From: Balneola sp.
Lineage (GTDB): Bacteria; Bacteroidota; Rhodothermia; Balneolales; Balneolaceae
Reading direction: 5' to 3'
Assembly: GCA_002694685.1 (NCBI GenBank)
Contig: NZMW01000002.1
Coordinates: 124,001-188,000 of the forward strand
Length of the DNA stretch: 64,000 bases
Below, piece by piece: positions 44,723-52,145 of the stretch. The position numbers were made by a program, and so were the translations under genes. Every line of letters starts with the position of its first letter. Positions within the stretch are counted from its first letter, which is position 1. The notes beneath the pieces were generated by a model, which was not told the DNA's origin, searched no databases, and worked only from the letters and a program-made list of their open reading frames with translations.

Positions 44723-46441
44723 ATGATGGAAGCCACCAACACTAAAGAAGGGATTATAAAAGGCCGCAGCGTAGGTGGCGGGGTGGCTATTGGTAAAGCC
44801 TTTCTTGTTAGCTCAAAATCAAAGACGGTTAACCCAACTTCTATTACCAAGGCGAAGGTTAAAAGTAATAAGAACCGCTTTCTAAAAGCCAGAGAAAGCC
44901 TTATTGATGAACTTCAGCTGATGGCTGATGAGCTCAATGACTCCGGGTCTGCCGAAATTATAGATACTCAGCAACAGATTATTAAAGATGAGGAAATCGA
45001 GCGTAACGTCTTCGAAATTATTGAGAATAAACTCCTCAGTGTCGACTTCGCTATATACCAAACCTATTGCCAATTTATTGAACGCCTGAAAGAGAGCGGG
45101 TCTGAGTTGTTTAGGCAGCGTATTGTAGACCTCGAAGACCTCCGCGACCGATTTATTTCTAAGGTTTCCGATCAGAAAAATAAAAAATCGATTAAAAAAG
45201 GAGCTTTAATTGTAGCGCGGGAAATTAGTCCTACCGATCTGGTTTCTTATTACGAAGATGGTGCTGTGGGTTTAGTGATGGAGAAGGGAGGTGTGACCTC
45301 TCATGCAGCTATTATCGCAAAATCGCTAGGCATGCCTTGTATTGTAAGTGCAGATCACGTAACAAAAGAGGTTCACAATAATGAATTAATTATACTGGAT
45401 GGTGAGTCGGGAAGTTTAGTTCACCATCCCTCAAAAGAGACCTTAAAAGAATATAAAAAGAAGGCTGCAAAAGCAGATCAGGCTAAGACAAAAAAATGCA
45501 GTGATACTTTTGAAACCTCCGATGGCTTTCCCTTCACGCTAAAGGCAAATATTGAGTTTGAAGCTGAACTGCCGAAAGTAAAAAAACAAGGAGCACAGGG
45601 AATTGGATTACTGCGGACTGAAAGCTTACTGTTTGGGCATCGGCGCCGCAAAAGTGAAGAAGAACAACTCGCTTTCTATAATTCTATCCTTGAAGGTTCT
45701 GAGGGCCCAGTTACCATTCGCTTGTTTGATATTGGAGGAGATAAAAGTAGCGGCCGAGCTGTGAAAGAAGGCAATCCATTTTTAGGCTGGAGAGGAATTC
45801 GCTTATTACTGGATGAAAAAGAATTATTGAGAAATCAGCTAAGGGCAATTTTGCAAATAGCTGCTAAATATCCGGGCAGAATTAAAATTTTAGTACCGAT
45901 GATTTCTATCATCAATGAGGTTAAGGCTATCAGGAAAGAAGTTGAGCAGATTCAGGGCGAGCTTCTTTCAGAAGGGATTAAAATTGATGATAATGTACCG
46001 CTCGGACTCATGGTGGAAGTTCCAAGCGTAGCTCTTTCAGCTTATCAATTTGCTAAGGAGGTAGATTTCCTGAGTGTGGGTACGAATGATCTTACCCAAT
46101 ATACCATGGCTGTCGATCGTGGGAACGAGCGGATATGTAATCTTTTTCAGCATTATCATCCATCCGTTTTGAGGCTTATTAAGATGACGGTTGAAGGTGC
46201 TAATAAAGCAGATATTGAGGTGAGCGTTTGTGGTGAGCTTGCCGGAGATGAAATTGGTGCAGCTTGCCTCACCGGTTTTGGAATCAAAGATTTGAGTATG
46301 GTTCCAGGCTCTATTCCGAAGATAAGCGAACTTTTAGGCTCCCGATCAAAGAGTGATTTTGAAGCATTCGCTGAGGCTGCACTGGAGAAATCATCTGCCG
46401 AAGAAATTGAAGAATTATTTGAAGAGTGGAAGTCGATATAA
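44723..46441 (+). CDS. ptsI: PTS Enzyme I (PEP-protein phosphotransferase)
   Basis: Autophosphorylates with phosphoenolpyruvate and donates to HPr. It has 572 residues, normal length. The N-terminal HPr-binding helical part is followed by the phospho-histidine loop GGVTSHAAIIAKSLGMPCIV (His194). The PEP-binding barrel shows GIGLLRTESLLF, FRAILQIA-type helices, LSVGTNDLTQYTMAVDRGNE and the catalytic Cys loop VCGELAGDEIGAACLTGFG. Two adjacent ATG codons (44723, 44726) are alternative starts. The ptsHI pair is closed by a bidirectional terminator. Confidence 0.95.
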   Translation: MMEATNTKEGIIKGRSVGGGVAIGKAFLVSSKSKTVNPTSITKAKVKSNKNRFLKARESLIDELQLMADELNDSGSAEIIDTQQQIIKDEEIERNVFEIIENKLLSVDFAIYQTYCQFIERLKESGSELFRQRIVDLEDLRDRFISKVSDQKNKKSIKKGALIVAREISPTDLVSYYEDGAVGLVMEKGGVTSHAAIIAKSLGMPCIVSADHVTKEVHNNELIILDGESGSLVHHPSKETLKEYKKKAAKADQAKTKKCSDTFETSDGFPFTLKANIEFEAELPKVKKQGAQGIGLLRTESLLFGHRRRKSEEEQLAFYNSILEGSEGPVTIRLFDIGGDKSSGRAVKEGNPFLGWRGIRLLLDEKELLRNQLRAILQIAAKYPGRIKILVPMISIINEVKAIRKEVEQIQGELLSEGIKIDDNVPLGLMVEVPSVALSAYQFAKEVDFLSVGTNDLTQYTMAVDRGNERICNLFQHYHPSVLRLIKMTVEGANKADIEVSVCGELAGDEIGAACLTGFGIKDLSMVPGSIPKISELLGSRSKSDFEAFAEAALEKSSAEEIEELFEEWKSI

Positions 46442-46454
46442 CCTCGGTTTAAAT

Positions 46455-46488
46455 ATAAAAGCTCACCGGTAAAGTGAGCTTTTATTAT
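46455..46488. terminator. Bidirectional terminator between ptsI and sodC
   Basis: ATAAAAGCTCAC pairs perfectly with GTGAGCTTTTAT around a seven-base loop. A/T runs on both sides allow use by both convergent genes. Confidence 0.85.
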
Positions 46489-46519
46489 AACTGTAAGGTC
46501 TCGTCCCAGGTCGCTAAAA

Positions 46520-47059
46520 CTACTTCTGTGCTATTCCAATAACACCGCAAGCAACGCGACTCCCAGCTGCTCCTGTTGGTTGTGAAGTTAAATCATCTTC
46601 ACCGGCATGAATAATAATTCCTCGTCCAAGAATTTGGTTCATAGTAACCGTTTCATCTACATAATCAACGGATGCCATTCCGCTGTCATCAGCCTCAATA
46701 TTACCCAAGTCGCCCATGTGACGAACCATATCGGTTGGTGCACCATGATCGTTATTGGCAGGATTGAAATGTCCGCCGGCGCTTGTTCCGTCATCAGCAG
46801 TACAGTCTCCATATTGGTGGATATGAAAACCGTGGTTGCCAGGCTCAAGTCCCTCAAAATTTCCTTGAATTCTGACCCCATTTTCAGCTTTGCTAAAAGT
46901 AACAGAACCGGCAACGTTACTGTCACCAACTTGCATTACTGTAGCTACTAATTCAGAATGTTCAGTATCCGAATTCATCGCGGTCATTTCAGTTTCAGTC
47001 TGTTGCGTACATGCTGATGTTGCAAATAAGACGGCAGCAAAAAAAGTAAAGAGCTTCAT
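46520..47059 (-). CDS. sodC: Cu/Zn superoxide dismutase lipoprotein
   Basis: Dismutates superoxide in the periplasm or at the cell surface. The 179-residue precursor has a lipoprotein signal ending ATSAC (Cys17). The metal site is complete: GNHGFHIHQYGDCTADDG (Cu ligands and first disulfide Cys), GGHFNPANNDHGAP (bridging and Zn ligands), HMGDLGN (Zn Asp) and GRGIIIHAGEDD (last Cu His). The second disulfide Cys is in SRVACGVIGI. It converges with ptsI. Confidence 0.95.
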   Translation of the reverse strand: MKLFTFFAAVLFATSACTQQTETEMTAMNSDTEHSELVATVMQVGDSNVAGSVTFSKAENGVRIQGNFEGLEPGNHGFHIHQYGDCTADDGTSAGGHFNPANNDHGAPTDMVRHMGDLGNIEADDSGMASVDYVDETVTMNQILGRGIIIHAGEDDLTSQPTGAAGSRVACGVIGIAQK

Positions 47060-47114
47060 TAAGTGAATCTATTTTTTATTTGAGTTCGATAGATAAACAC
47101 TAAGCACGTGGGCT

Positions 47115-48383
47115 TCATTCATTAAGAATGGTCTGCCGTAACTTTTTGAAAGCCTCTAGCTGCGACTTAATTTCCTGATAGACAGCCGGTTTAGATTTCT
47201 CAATTTGTTGGGCTGAATTTTTGGTGAACAACTCTTTTGCACGAGTGAAAAAAGGGGCCGTAAATACACTGAGAACTAAATATCCGTAGATAAAAGCTGA
47301 ATCAACCCCAACTATCGCTAAAACTGCAGCTACAATTCCATAAAATATAGGAAGCAGAAAAAGTCCCGATATATATTTAATAGACGCGTCAAAGGCGCGA
47401 TCTTTTATGACGTTGGATATCAAATATTTGATGGGTTGATAGGGAATAATGTTGTTGAGAAACGAAAAGATATACAGTGGAGATAAGACTACATCTTTGG
47501 CACTAATTTGTTTACCGATGGCAACGTCTTTGAGGGAAACCTTATGTTTATCTGCAAGTTTATCGAGTTCTTTTGCTTCTTCAATTAGCTCGGGAGTAAT
47601 ATGAGCATCGGTTTTTTGGATGCGGGCATTGGAAATGTCCGGATCGGTGATGGTAGTATTGTCAGCTTCCAGTTCCTCCCATAAAATTTTATGAACCGAG
47701 TATTCATCAAGATCCTCCACATGGAAGACCAGCTTTTTCATTGCATCAGAAACTTCATCTTTCATCTGCATGCTGGCTTCGTTTTCATCTGCTATGTAAG
47801 CTTCTTTAAACTTGCTTACCGGGATGCACTCCCCAAACTTAATATGAACATGATTTCTACCCTCGCGGTGACTTGAATAATTGACACCGACCGGCACAAT
47901 CTGTATGTCTAAATCCCAATCATATTTTTCCTCTGCACCAAAGGCGATTCGGGTGAAACCCTTACTTAAAGGCCGAATCCGTCGCTTCAGGTTGTGATTA
48001 GCTTCAGCAAACACCAAAACCGATTCCTGATTTTTCAAATAATCATAGCAAAGATCAAAAATGGCATTATTCTTTTGAACAGAGCTGAGTCCATCCCGAA
48101 CACGATAAACTGGAAGCATATTCAGCGACCGTAAAAACCAACCCATAATCGGCGGGTTGAAAGCTTTTGCCCGGGTCAGAAAATACATGACCTGCTTAAG
48201 ATTCGTTGTCACCAAAAAAGCATCCATGAATGAATTCTGATGATTAGGAACAAAAAGGAGAGGCTTGTTTTTGGGGAGGTCTTCCCTTCCCGTGAGTTGC
48301 ATCTTTTTATAAAAGATTTTGAGGCCGTTACCTACAATTGTATGCCGCCAAAATTGATACCACAAATAATTTATTTTACGCAT
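47115..48383 (-). CDS. PlsC-like glycerolipid acyltransferase
   Basis: Membrane-associated acyltransferase of 422 residues. The catalytic block FVPNHQNSFMDAFLV has His48 and Asp54, spaced HX5D as in the longer GPAT/DHAPAT-like subgroup rather than HX4D. FAEANHNLKRRIRPLSKGFT is the substrate-binding block. The C-terminal third (about 290-385) adds two or three hydrophobic segments (YPFLNNIIPYQP-type entry, then FLLPIFYGIVAAVLAIVG). It probably acylates glycerol phosphate or lysophospholipid. The start overlaps the symporter stop by 8 bases, so translation is coupled. Confidence 0.86.
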   Translation of the reverse strand: MRKINYLWYQFWRHTIVGNGLKIFYKKMQLTGREDLPKNKPLLFVPNHQNSFMDAFLVTTNLKQVMYFLTRAKAFNPPIMGWFLRSLNMLPVYRVRDGLSSVQKNNAIFDLCYDYLKNQESVLVFAEANHNLKRRIRPLSKGFTRIAFGAEEKYDWDLDIQIVPVGVNYSSHREGRNHVHIKFGECIPVSKFKEAYIADENEASMQMKDEVSDAMKKLVFHVEDLDEYSVHKILWEELEADNTTITDPDISNARIQKTDAHITPELIEEAKELDKLADKHKVSLKDVAIGKQISAKDVVLSPLYIFSFLNNIIPYQPIKYLISNVIKDRAFDASIKYISGLFLLPIFYGIVAAVLAIVGVDSAFIYGYLVLSVFTAPFFTRAKELFTKNSAQQIEKSKPAVYQEIKSQLEAFKKLRQTILNE

Positions 48384-49302
48384 TACTGAATTTGCGTTGT
48401 AAGGTTGATTTTCCGATTGACCAATACCATCCGATACTTAGTCCCGCCACGATGTGCCAGATGCCCCACCAGGCAGCAACTAAAGCCATACCACCAAGTC
48501 CGTCAAAGAAATTGAAAATAAGCAATAATCCCAAGCCGGAATTTTGAATTCCCGTTTCAATGGCGATAGATTTTCGGTCAGGTTTTGGAAGTTTAAAAAG
48601 ATAGCCAAGCCCATATCCGCTTGAAAGGGCAATAGCGTTATGTAAAAAGACCACAGCTATTACAAGATGCACATAGTTTATGAAGTGGTCGAAATTCATG
48701 CTGAAAGCAACAATTACAAATCCTGAAAAAAAGATAATCCCAAAATTCTTGATGTATGGGGAGATCATTTTGGAGAAGTCGTCTTTAAAGTGGCGGAGGG
48801 TCATTCCTAAAATGAGGGGAATACCTAAAATCAGAATGATAATCCGGAAGACTTCAAACAAGTCGAGGTGGATCTCAGTAAGTATGGCATTAGTTGGGCC
48901 GTACATGCTTGCCCAAAATGTAAAGTTAAATGGAGTCATCACAATGGAGAGCAGTGTAGCAAAAGCCGTCATGCTCACTGAGAGTGCTGCATTCCCTTTA
49001 GCAAGCAAAGAAAAAAAGTTGGAGATGTTGCCACCGGGACATGCGGCTACCATCATCATACCCAAAGCAAAACTGGGGTGGGGTTGCATTACAAGGACTA
49101 ACACAAAAGTGAGGGCGGGTAGCAAGAGAAACTGTGAAATTAAACCCAAAATAGTCCCCTTTGGGTTTTTGGCTACTTTCTTGAAATCATCGACGGTAAG
49201 CTCGAGAGCTACGCCAAACATGATGATAGCCAGCGAGACATTCATTATATGCAGCCCGCCGGTGCCCAGATTTAACTGAAGCGCATCTATCGATTCATTC
49301 AT
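48376..49302 (-). CDS. Bile acid:sodium symporter-family (BASS/SBF) transporter
   Basis: Integral membrane protein of 308 residues with about nine hydrophobic segments. FGVALELTVDDFKKVAKNPK, the conserved AACPGGNISNFFSLLAKGNA (sodium-binding region) and AIETGIQNSGLGLLLI are diagnostic. Bacterial members move various organic anions such as pantoate or bile acids; the substrate here is unknown. It lies in a three-gene unit with a hydrolase (15 bases before it) and the acyltransferase (overlap). Confidence 0.92.
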   Translation of the reverse strand: MNESIDALQLNLGTGGLHIMNVSLAIIMFGVALELTVDDFKKVAKNPKGTILGLISQFLLLPALTFVLVLVMQPHPSFALGMMMVAACPGGNISNFFSLLAKGNAALSVSMTAFATLLSIVMTPFNFTFWASMYGPTNAILTEIHLDLFEVFRIIILILGIPLILGMTLRHFKDDFSKMISPYIKNFGIIFFSGFVIVAFSMNFDHFINYVHLVIAVVFLHNAIALSSGYGLGYLFKLPKPDRKSIAIETGIQNSGLGLLLIFNFFDGLGGMALVAAWWGIWHIVAGLSIGWYWSIGKSTLQRKFSNA

Positions 49303-49317
49303 GTTTCAACTCCAAAA

Positions 49318-50076
49318 TTAGATGTATTTTTCCGCCCACGTTGCTAGTACTTTACCTACATATTTGCTGTCTTTATCGTTAGAAAGCAGGTGGCTGGCTT
49401 CGTCCAAGGATACAAAACTTTTTGGATGTTTTGCTGCATTAAAAATCATTGAGGCATTATCGATACCAACCGTATTGTCAATTGGTGAATGGAAGATCAT
49501 GAGCGCACGATCCAATTTTTTGATAAAGCGGGACATTCGTGCTTCTTTTAAGTCATCCAAAAACTGTTTTTTGATAGTAAACTTTCGTCCCGCTAAGGTA
49601 ACTTCAGCTTCGCCTTTTTCTTCAATTTCATCCAGATGCATACTGAAGTTTTCCCGGACATGAGCGGGATGAGCCGGCGCGCCTATGGTAGCCACTGCCT
49701 TAACCGAATCCATTTGATGAGCAGCCTGAAGGACAGCCGCGCCACCTAAAGAATGTCCTGCAAGAATAGCGGGAGAGTGCCCTTCAGATTCCAGATATTT
49801 GTAAGCAGCTACTAAATCATCCACATTAGAAGAGAAATTGGTATTTGAGAAATCCCCATCACTTTCACCTAAACCGGTGAAGTCAAACCGGAAAGTAGCA
49901 AAGCCCATTTGTGCTAAAATAGATGTGATATTACTCATCACCTTTAGGTTTTTGGAACAGGTAAAACAATGGGCAAACAAGACCGTGCCTTTTTGTTCAT
50001 CGCCTTCCGGGAGGTCAAGTTTTGCTGAAAGGGAGTCGCCCTGACTTCCGGTAAATTCTATTTTCTTTGATTTCAT
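49318..50076 (-). CDS. Alpha/beta hydrolase
   Basis: Cytosolic serine hydrolase of 252 residues, no signal peptide. The pattern TVLFAHCFTCSKNLKVMSNI, RFDFTGLGESDGDFSNTNF and nucleophile elbow LAGHSLGGAAVL (Ser109) matches the hydrolase part of OsmC-fused hydrolases; the OsmC partner domain is absent here. The Asp is probably in FHSPIDNTVGI and the His in DEASHLLSN. Substrate unknown. It is first in the minus-strand unit and divergent from the VOC gene, with only 44 bases between the starts. Confidence 0.87.
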   Translation of the reverse strand: MKSKKIEFTGSQGDSLSAKLDLPEGDEQKGTVLFAHCFTCSKNLKVMSNITSILAQMGFATFRFDFTGLGESDGDFSNTNFSSNVDDLVAAYKYLESEGHSPAILAGHSLGGAAVLQAAHQMDSVKAVATIGAPAHPAHVRENFSMHLDEIEEKGEAEVTLAGRKFTIKKQFLDDLKEARMSRFIKKLDRALMIFHSPIDNTVGIDNASMIFNAAKHPKSFVSLDEASHLLSNDKDSKYVGKVLATWAEKYI

Positions 50077-50120
50077 GAGTGTGGTATTATTAGCGTGAAT
50101 TTTAAAAGATAATCAAGATT

Positions 50121-50546
50121 ATGAGTAACACAACGAATCCTTTCCACCTTGCATTTCCGGTTAAAGACCTAAAAGAGTCATATGCTTTTTACCATGAACT
50201 ATTGGGATGCGAAACCGGCCGCAGCTCTGACAGCTGGATCGACTTCAACATGTGGGGACATCAAGTAGTCGCTCACCTCAGTCCGGATGAAGCCAAAGAA
50301 TCTGCCATGAATGCCGTTGACGGGCACGGCGTACCGGTTCGCCACTTTGGGGTGATTTTAGAAATGGACGAATGGCAAAAGCTGGCCGATAAACTGAAAG
50401 CTGCCGATATCGAGTTTGTTATCGAGCCGTACATCCGCTTTAAAGGAGAACCGGGCGAACAAGCTACGATGTTTTTCCTCGATCCCTCAGGAAATGCGCT
50501 GGAATTCAAAGCTTTCCAGAACAAAGAACATATTTTTGCGAAATGA
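50121..50546 (+). CDS. VOC-family (glyoxalase/dioxygenase-like) protein
   Basis: Small metalloenzyme-fold protein of 141 residues. [20 protein letters not shown] opens the first beta-alpha-beta-beta unit, and [16 protein letters not shown] is the C-terminal unit with the metal-ligand Glu (ALEFK). HQVVAHLS near residue 51 supplies a candidate His. The reaction is unknown (dioxygenase, lyase or antibiotic-binding relatives). Its stop codon overlaps the next start as ATGA at 50543-50546, so the downstream gene is coupled. Confidence 0.88.
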   Translation: MSNTTNPFHLAFPVKDLKESYAFYHELLGCETGRSSDSWIDFNMWGHQVVAHLSPDEAKESAMNAVDGHGVPVRHFGVILEMDEWQKLADKLKAADIEFVIEPYIRFKGEPGEQATMFFLDPSGNALEFKAFQNKEHIFAK

Positions 50547-51200
50547 TGGATCTGTTGAATGAGAATATCGGTCAAATAATAGGTGCTTTTCTAGCGACTC
50601 TATCGGCGTTATTTGTTTTTTTTTCTTAATAAGGTTGATGCAAATAAAATCAAAAAGAAAGAAGAGGTAAGAGAGAGGGAAGAAGAAAAAGAAAAGTATG
50701 GGAATTTCATTTGGGGACTTAGTCAAGAACTGAGTCTTGTTATTCGTCAAAGTGATTTGATAGAAAACCATATTGAGACAGTTATTAATGTTGGCAAAAA
50801 GAAGGGAAAGATAGTTAACAAGAAGAATACTCTATTTTTTTCAACAGAGTACTTAAAGTTGTTACAAGAAAAAATAATTGAAAATGATTTTCATCATCCA
50901 CTTTTACTTTCAAAATTGTCTGTACTAATAAACATCATGGAGTTGATAAATGCGTCTCTTGATTTTGAAGAGCTTGGCCATTTAAGTCAAGTGTATAATA
51001 ACAAAAGAGACTTTGAGCAAGGATTAGACACATATTTAAAAACTTTGAAAGAAGATTATTTAGATAACATAAAAGCTAATAACAGTGTTATTCAAGAATT
51101 GATTTCAGAAGAATTAAAAGTTCTAAATCCTGATTTGAAAAGACTCAAAGAGGAAGCGCAAACTAAGAAGTACTTAGAAATTTTAAGATCAGAAAGGTAA
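50543..51200 (+). pseudogene. Membrane-anchored coiled-coil gene split by a T9 frameshift
   Basis: An ATG at 50543, overlapping the VOC stop, opens [20 protein letters not shown] and continues to a run of nine T (50616-50624), where it stops at 50627. Removing one T joins this exactly to the frame running to 51200 (FLNKVDANKIKKKEEVRE and beyond). The joined product of about 218 residues has one N-terminal hydrophobic segment, a highly charged helix, and an alpha-helical body ending KKYLEILRSER. No family is recognised. A separate start at the TTG at 50613 is implausible, because it begins inside the T run and destroys the membrane anchor. It may be a sequence error, a phase-variable gene, a true pseudogene or a slippage-expressed gene. 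Confidence 0.65.
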
Positions 51201-51206
51201 TCTAAT

Positions 51207-51300
51207 TTCATCTCGTAGCGAGTGCCTGAGATCTGGATGGTAGTAAGAAAAGTTTCTATGCCTTTAATGATAACCAGATTCCTGCCTGCGCAGGAATGAC
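51207..51300. repeat. Family A composite palindromic repeat, copy 3
   Basis: Left arm TCATCTCGTAGCGAGTGCCT running into GAGATCTGGATGG; right arm ACCAGATTCCTGCCTGCGCA followed by GGAATGAC. Same organisation and length as copies at 8013 and 26459. It lies directly after the frameshifted gene. Confidence 0.72.
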
Positions 51301-51343
51301 TTAGAATGGAATCGTTAAACAAGTCACCATTGAATGTAAGCCT

Positions 51344-51369
51344 CGCTCCGGACGCTCTGCGTCGGAGCG
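51344..51369. repeat. TCT-loop hairpin, longer form, copy 1
   Basis: CGCTCCGGACGC-TCT-GCGTCGGAGCG forms a long G/C-rich stem with one bulge. The flanking TGAATGTAAGCCT is nearly repeated with the copy at 54679-54704, giving a conserved unit of about 40 bases. Confidence 0.65.
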
Positions 51370-51412
51370 TTCATATGGAGAGAATACTTCAAGATTGAAT
51401 GTTCAGTGTTCC

Positions 51413-51961
51413 CTATTCAGCGTTCTCTTCCGCTTCAATCCAGCGTAGATCATTTTGAATAAAAGTCACGAAGGTGAGCAGGTTCTGTACCTGCCAGTAA
51501 TCCCGAATATCTTTGTCCGGATCTTGATAAGAAAAAGAGCGGGTGGTATCGCCGTCAAAAACTTCGAAGCTGTAAACTCGTCGGGGGAGTTGACCTGAAT
51601 CTGGAACCCAGCCTTCAATTTCATTTTGGGGAGGGAGGTCGTAGATTTTTAAGAAATCGACAAATAGCTCAAAGTCATTCCAGGAAGAGTCCTGAGCGGA
51701 AGTGTATTCAGATTGGACTACTTTCTCGCCTTCATCGTTCAGAGTGTACACTAAAAGGTCGCCGGTCCAGGTAGTATCGTATTTAAAGAAGTCGAAATAA
51801 ACTGCTTCATTTATATTCAGTGAAATGCGTTCATCAGGTTGAGCCTCTTCTTGAAGCGTTGGCTCTTGTTCAGTATCAGAAACAGCATTTTCAGATGAAG
51901 AACAGGCTGCGATTGAAGCAACAGAAAAAATGATCCACAAAAAAAGATGTTGAAATTTCAT
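51413..51961 (-). CDS. Lipoprotein of unknown function
   Basis: Exported lipoprotein of 182 residues with a signal ending ASIAAC (Cys20), followed by an acidic linker. The body (about 45-180) has alternating beta strands such as AVYFDFFKYDTTWTGDLLVY and VYSFEVFDGDTTRSFSYQD and a C-terminal helix WQVQNLLTFVTFIQNDLRWI. I recognise no named family. The gene is alone between repeats, downstream of the ABC-F gene on the same strand, with a family B repeat in the gap. Confidence 0.7.
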   Translation of the reverse strand: MKFQHLFLWIIFSVASIAACSSSENAVSDTEQEPTLQEEAQPDERISLNINEAVYFDFFKYDTTWTGDLLVYTLNDEGEKVVQSEYTSAQDSSWNDFELFVDFLKIYDLPPQNEIEGWVPDSGQLPRRVYSFEVFDGDTTRSFSYQDPDKDIRDYWQVQNLLTFVTFIQNDLRWIEAEENAE

Positions 51962-51992
51962 GCTATCAATAAAGCTAATTAAAAGGTAAAGT

Positions 51993-52141
51993 TGTCATCC
52001 CGAGTGCTTAAGCATTGAATTTAGATCGAAACCTAAAACAGGAGGGATCTCAAACTCTAAGCTAAATCCAGATGTATATATTTTGAGATCCTTCGCGATA
52101 CCCATCAAAATCAAATAAAAAACCGAGCGCTCAGGATGACA
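51993..52141. repeat. Family B MITE-like repeat, copy 1 (about 149 bp)
   Basis: Outer ends TGTCATCC and GGATGACA are inverted. Inside, GAGGGATCTCAAA (52039 region) and TTTGAGATCCTTCGCG (52081 region) form a second inverted pair, and GCGCTCAGGATGAC closes the element. A similar 151-bp copy lies at 56793-56943, with a solo right end at 62382-62398. It ends four bases before the ABC-F stop codon. Confidence 0.78.
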
Positions 52142-52145
52142 AATC

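Noticed and set aside
48680-49279. 199-codon plus-strand ORF over the BASS-type transporter
   Set aside because: Shadow of the transporter gene, with no domain and no start signal.
50613-51200. A gene starting at the TTG inside the T run
   Set aside because: The start falls in the homopolymer, while an upstream coupled ATG plus one base shift gives a complete membrane-anchored protein.
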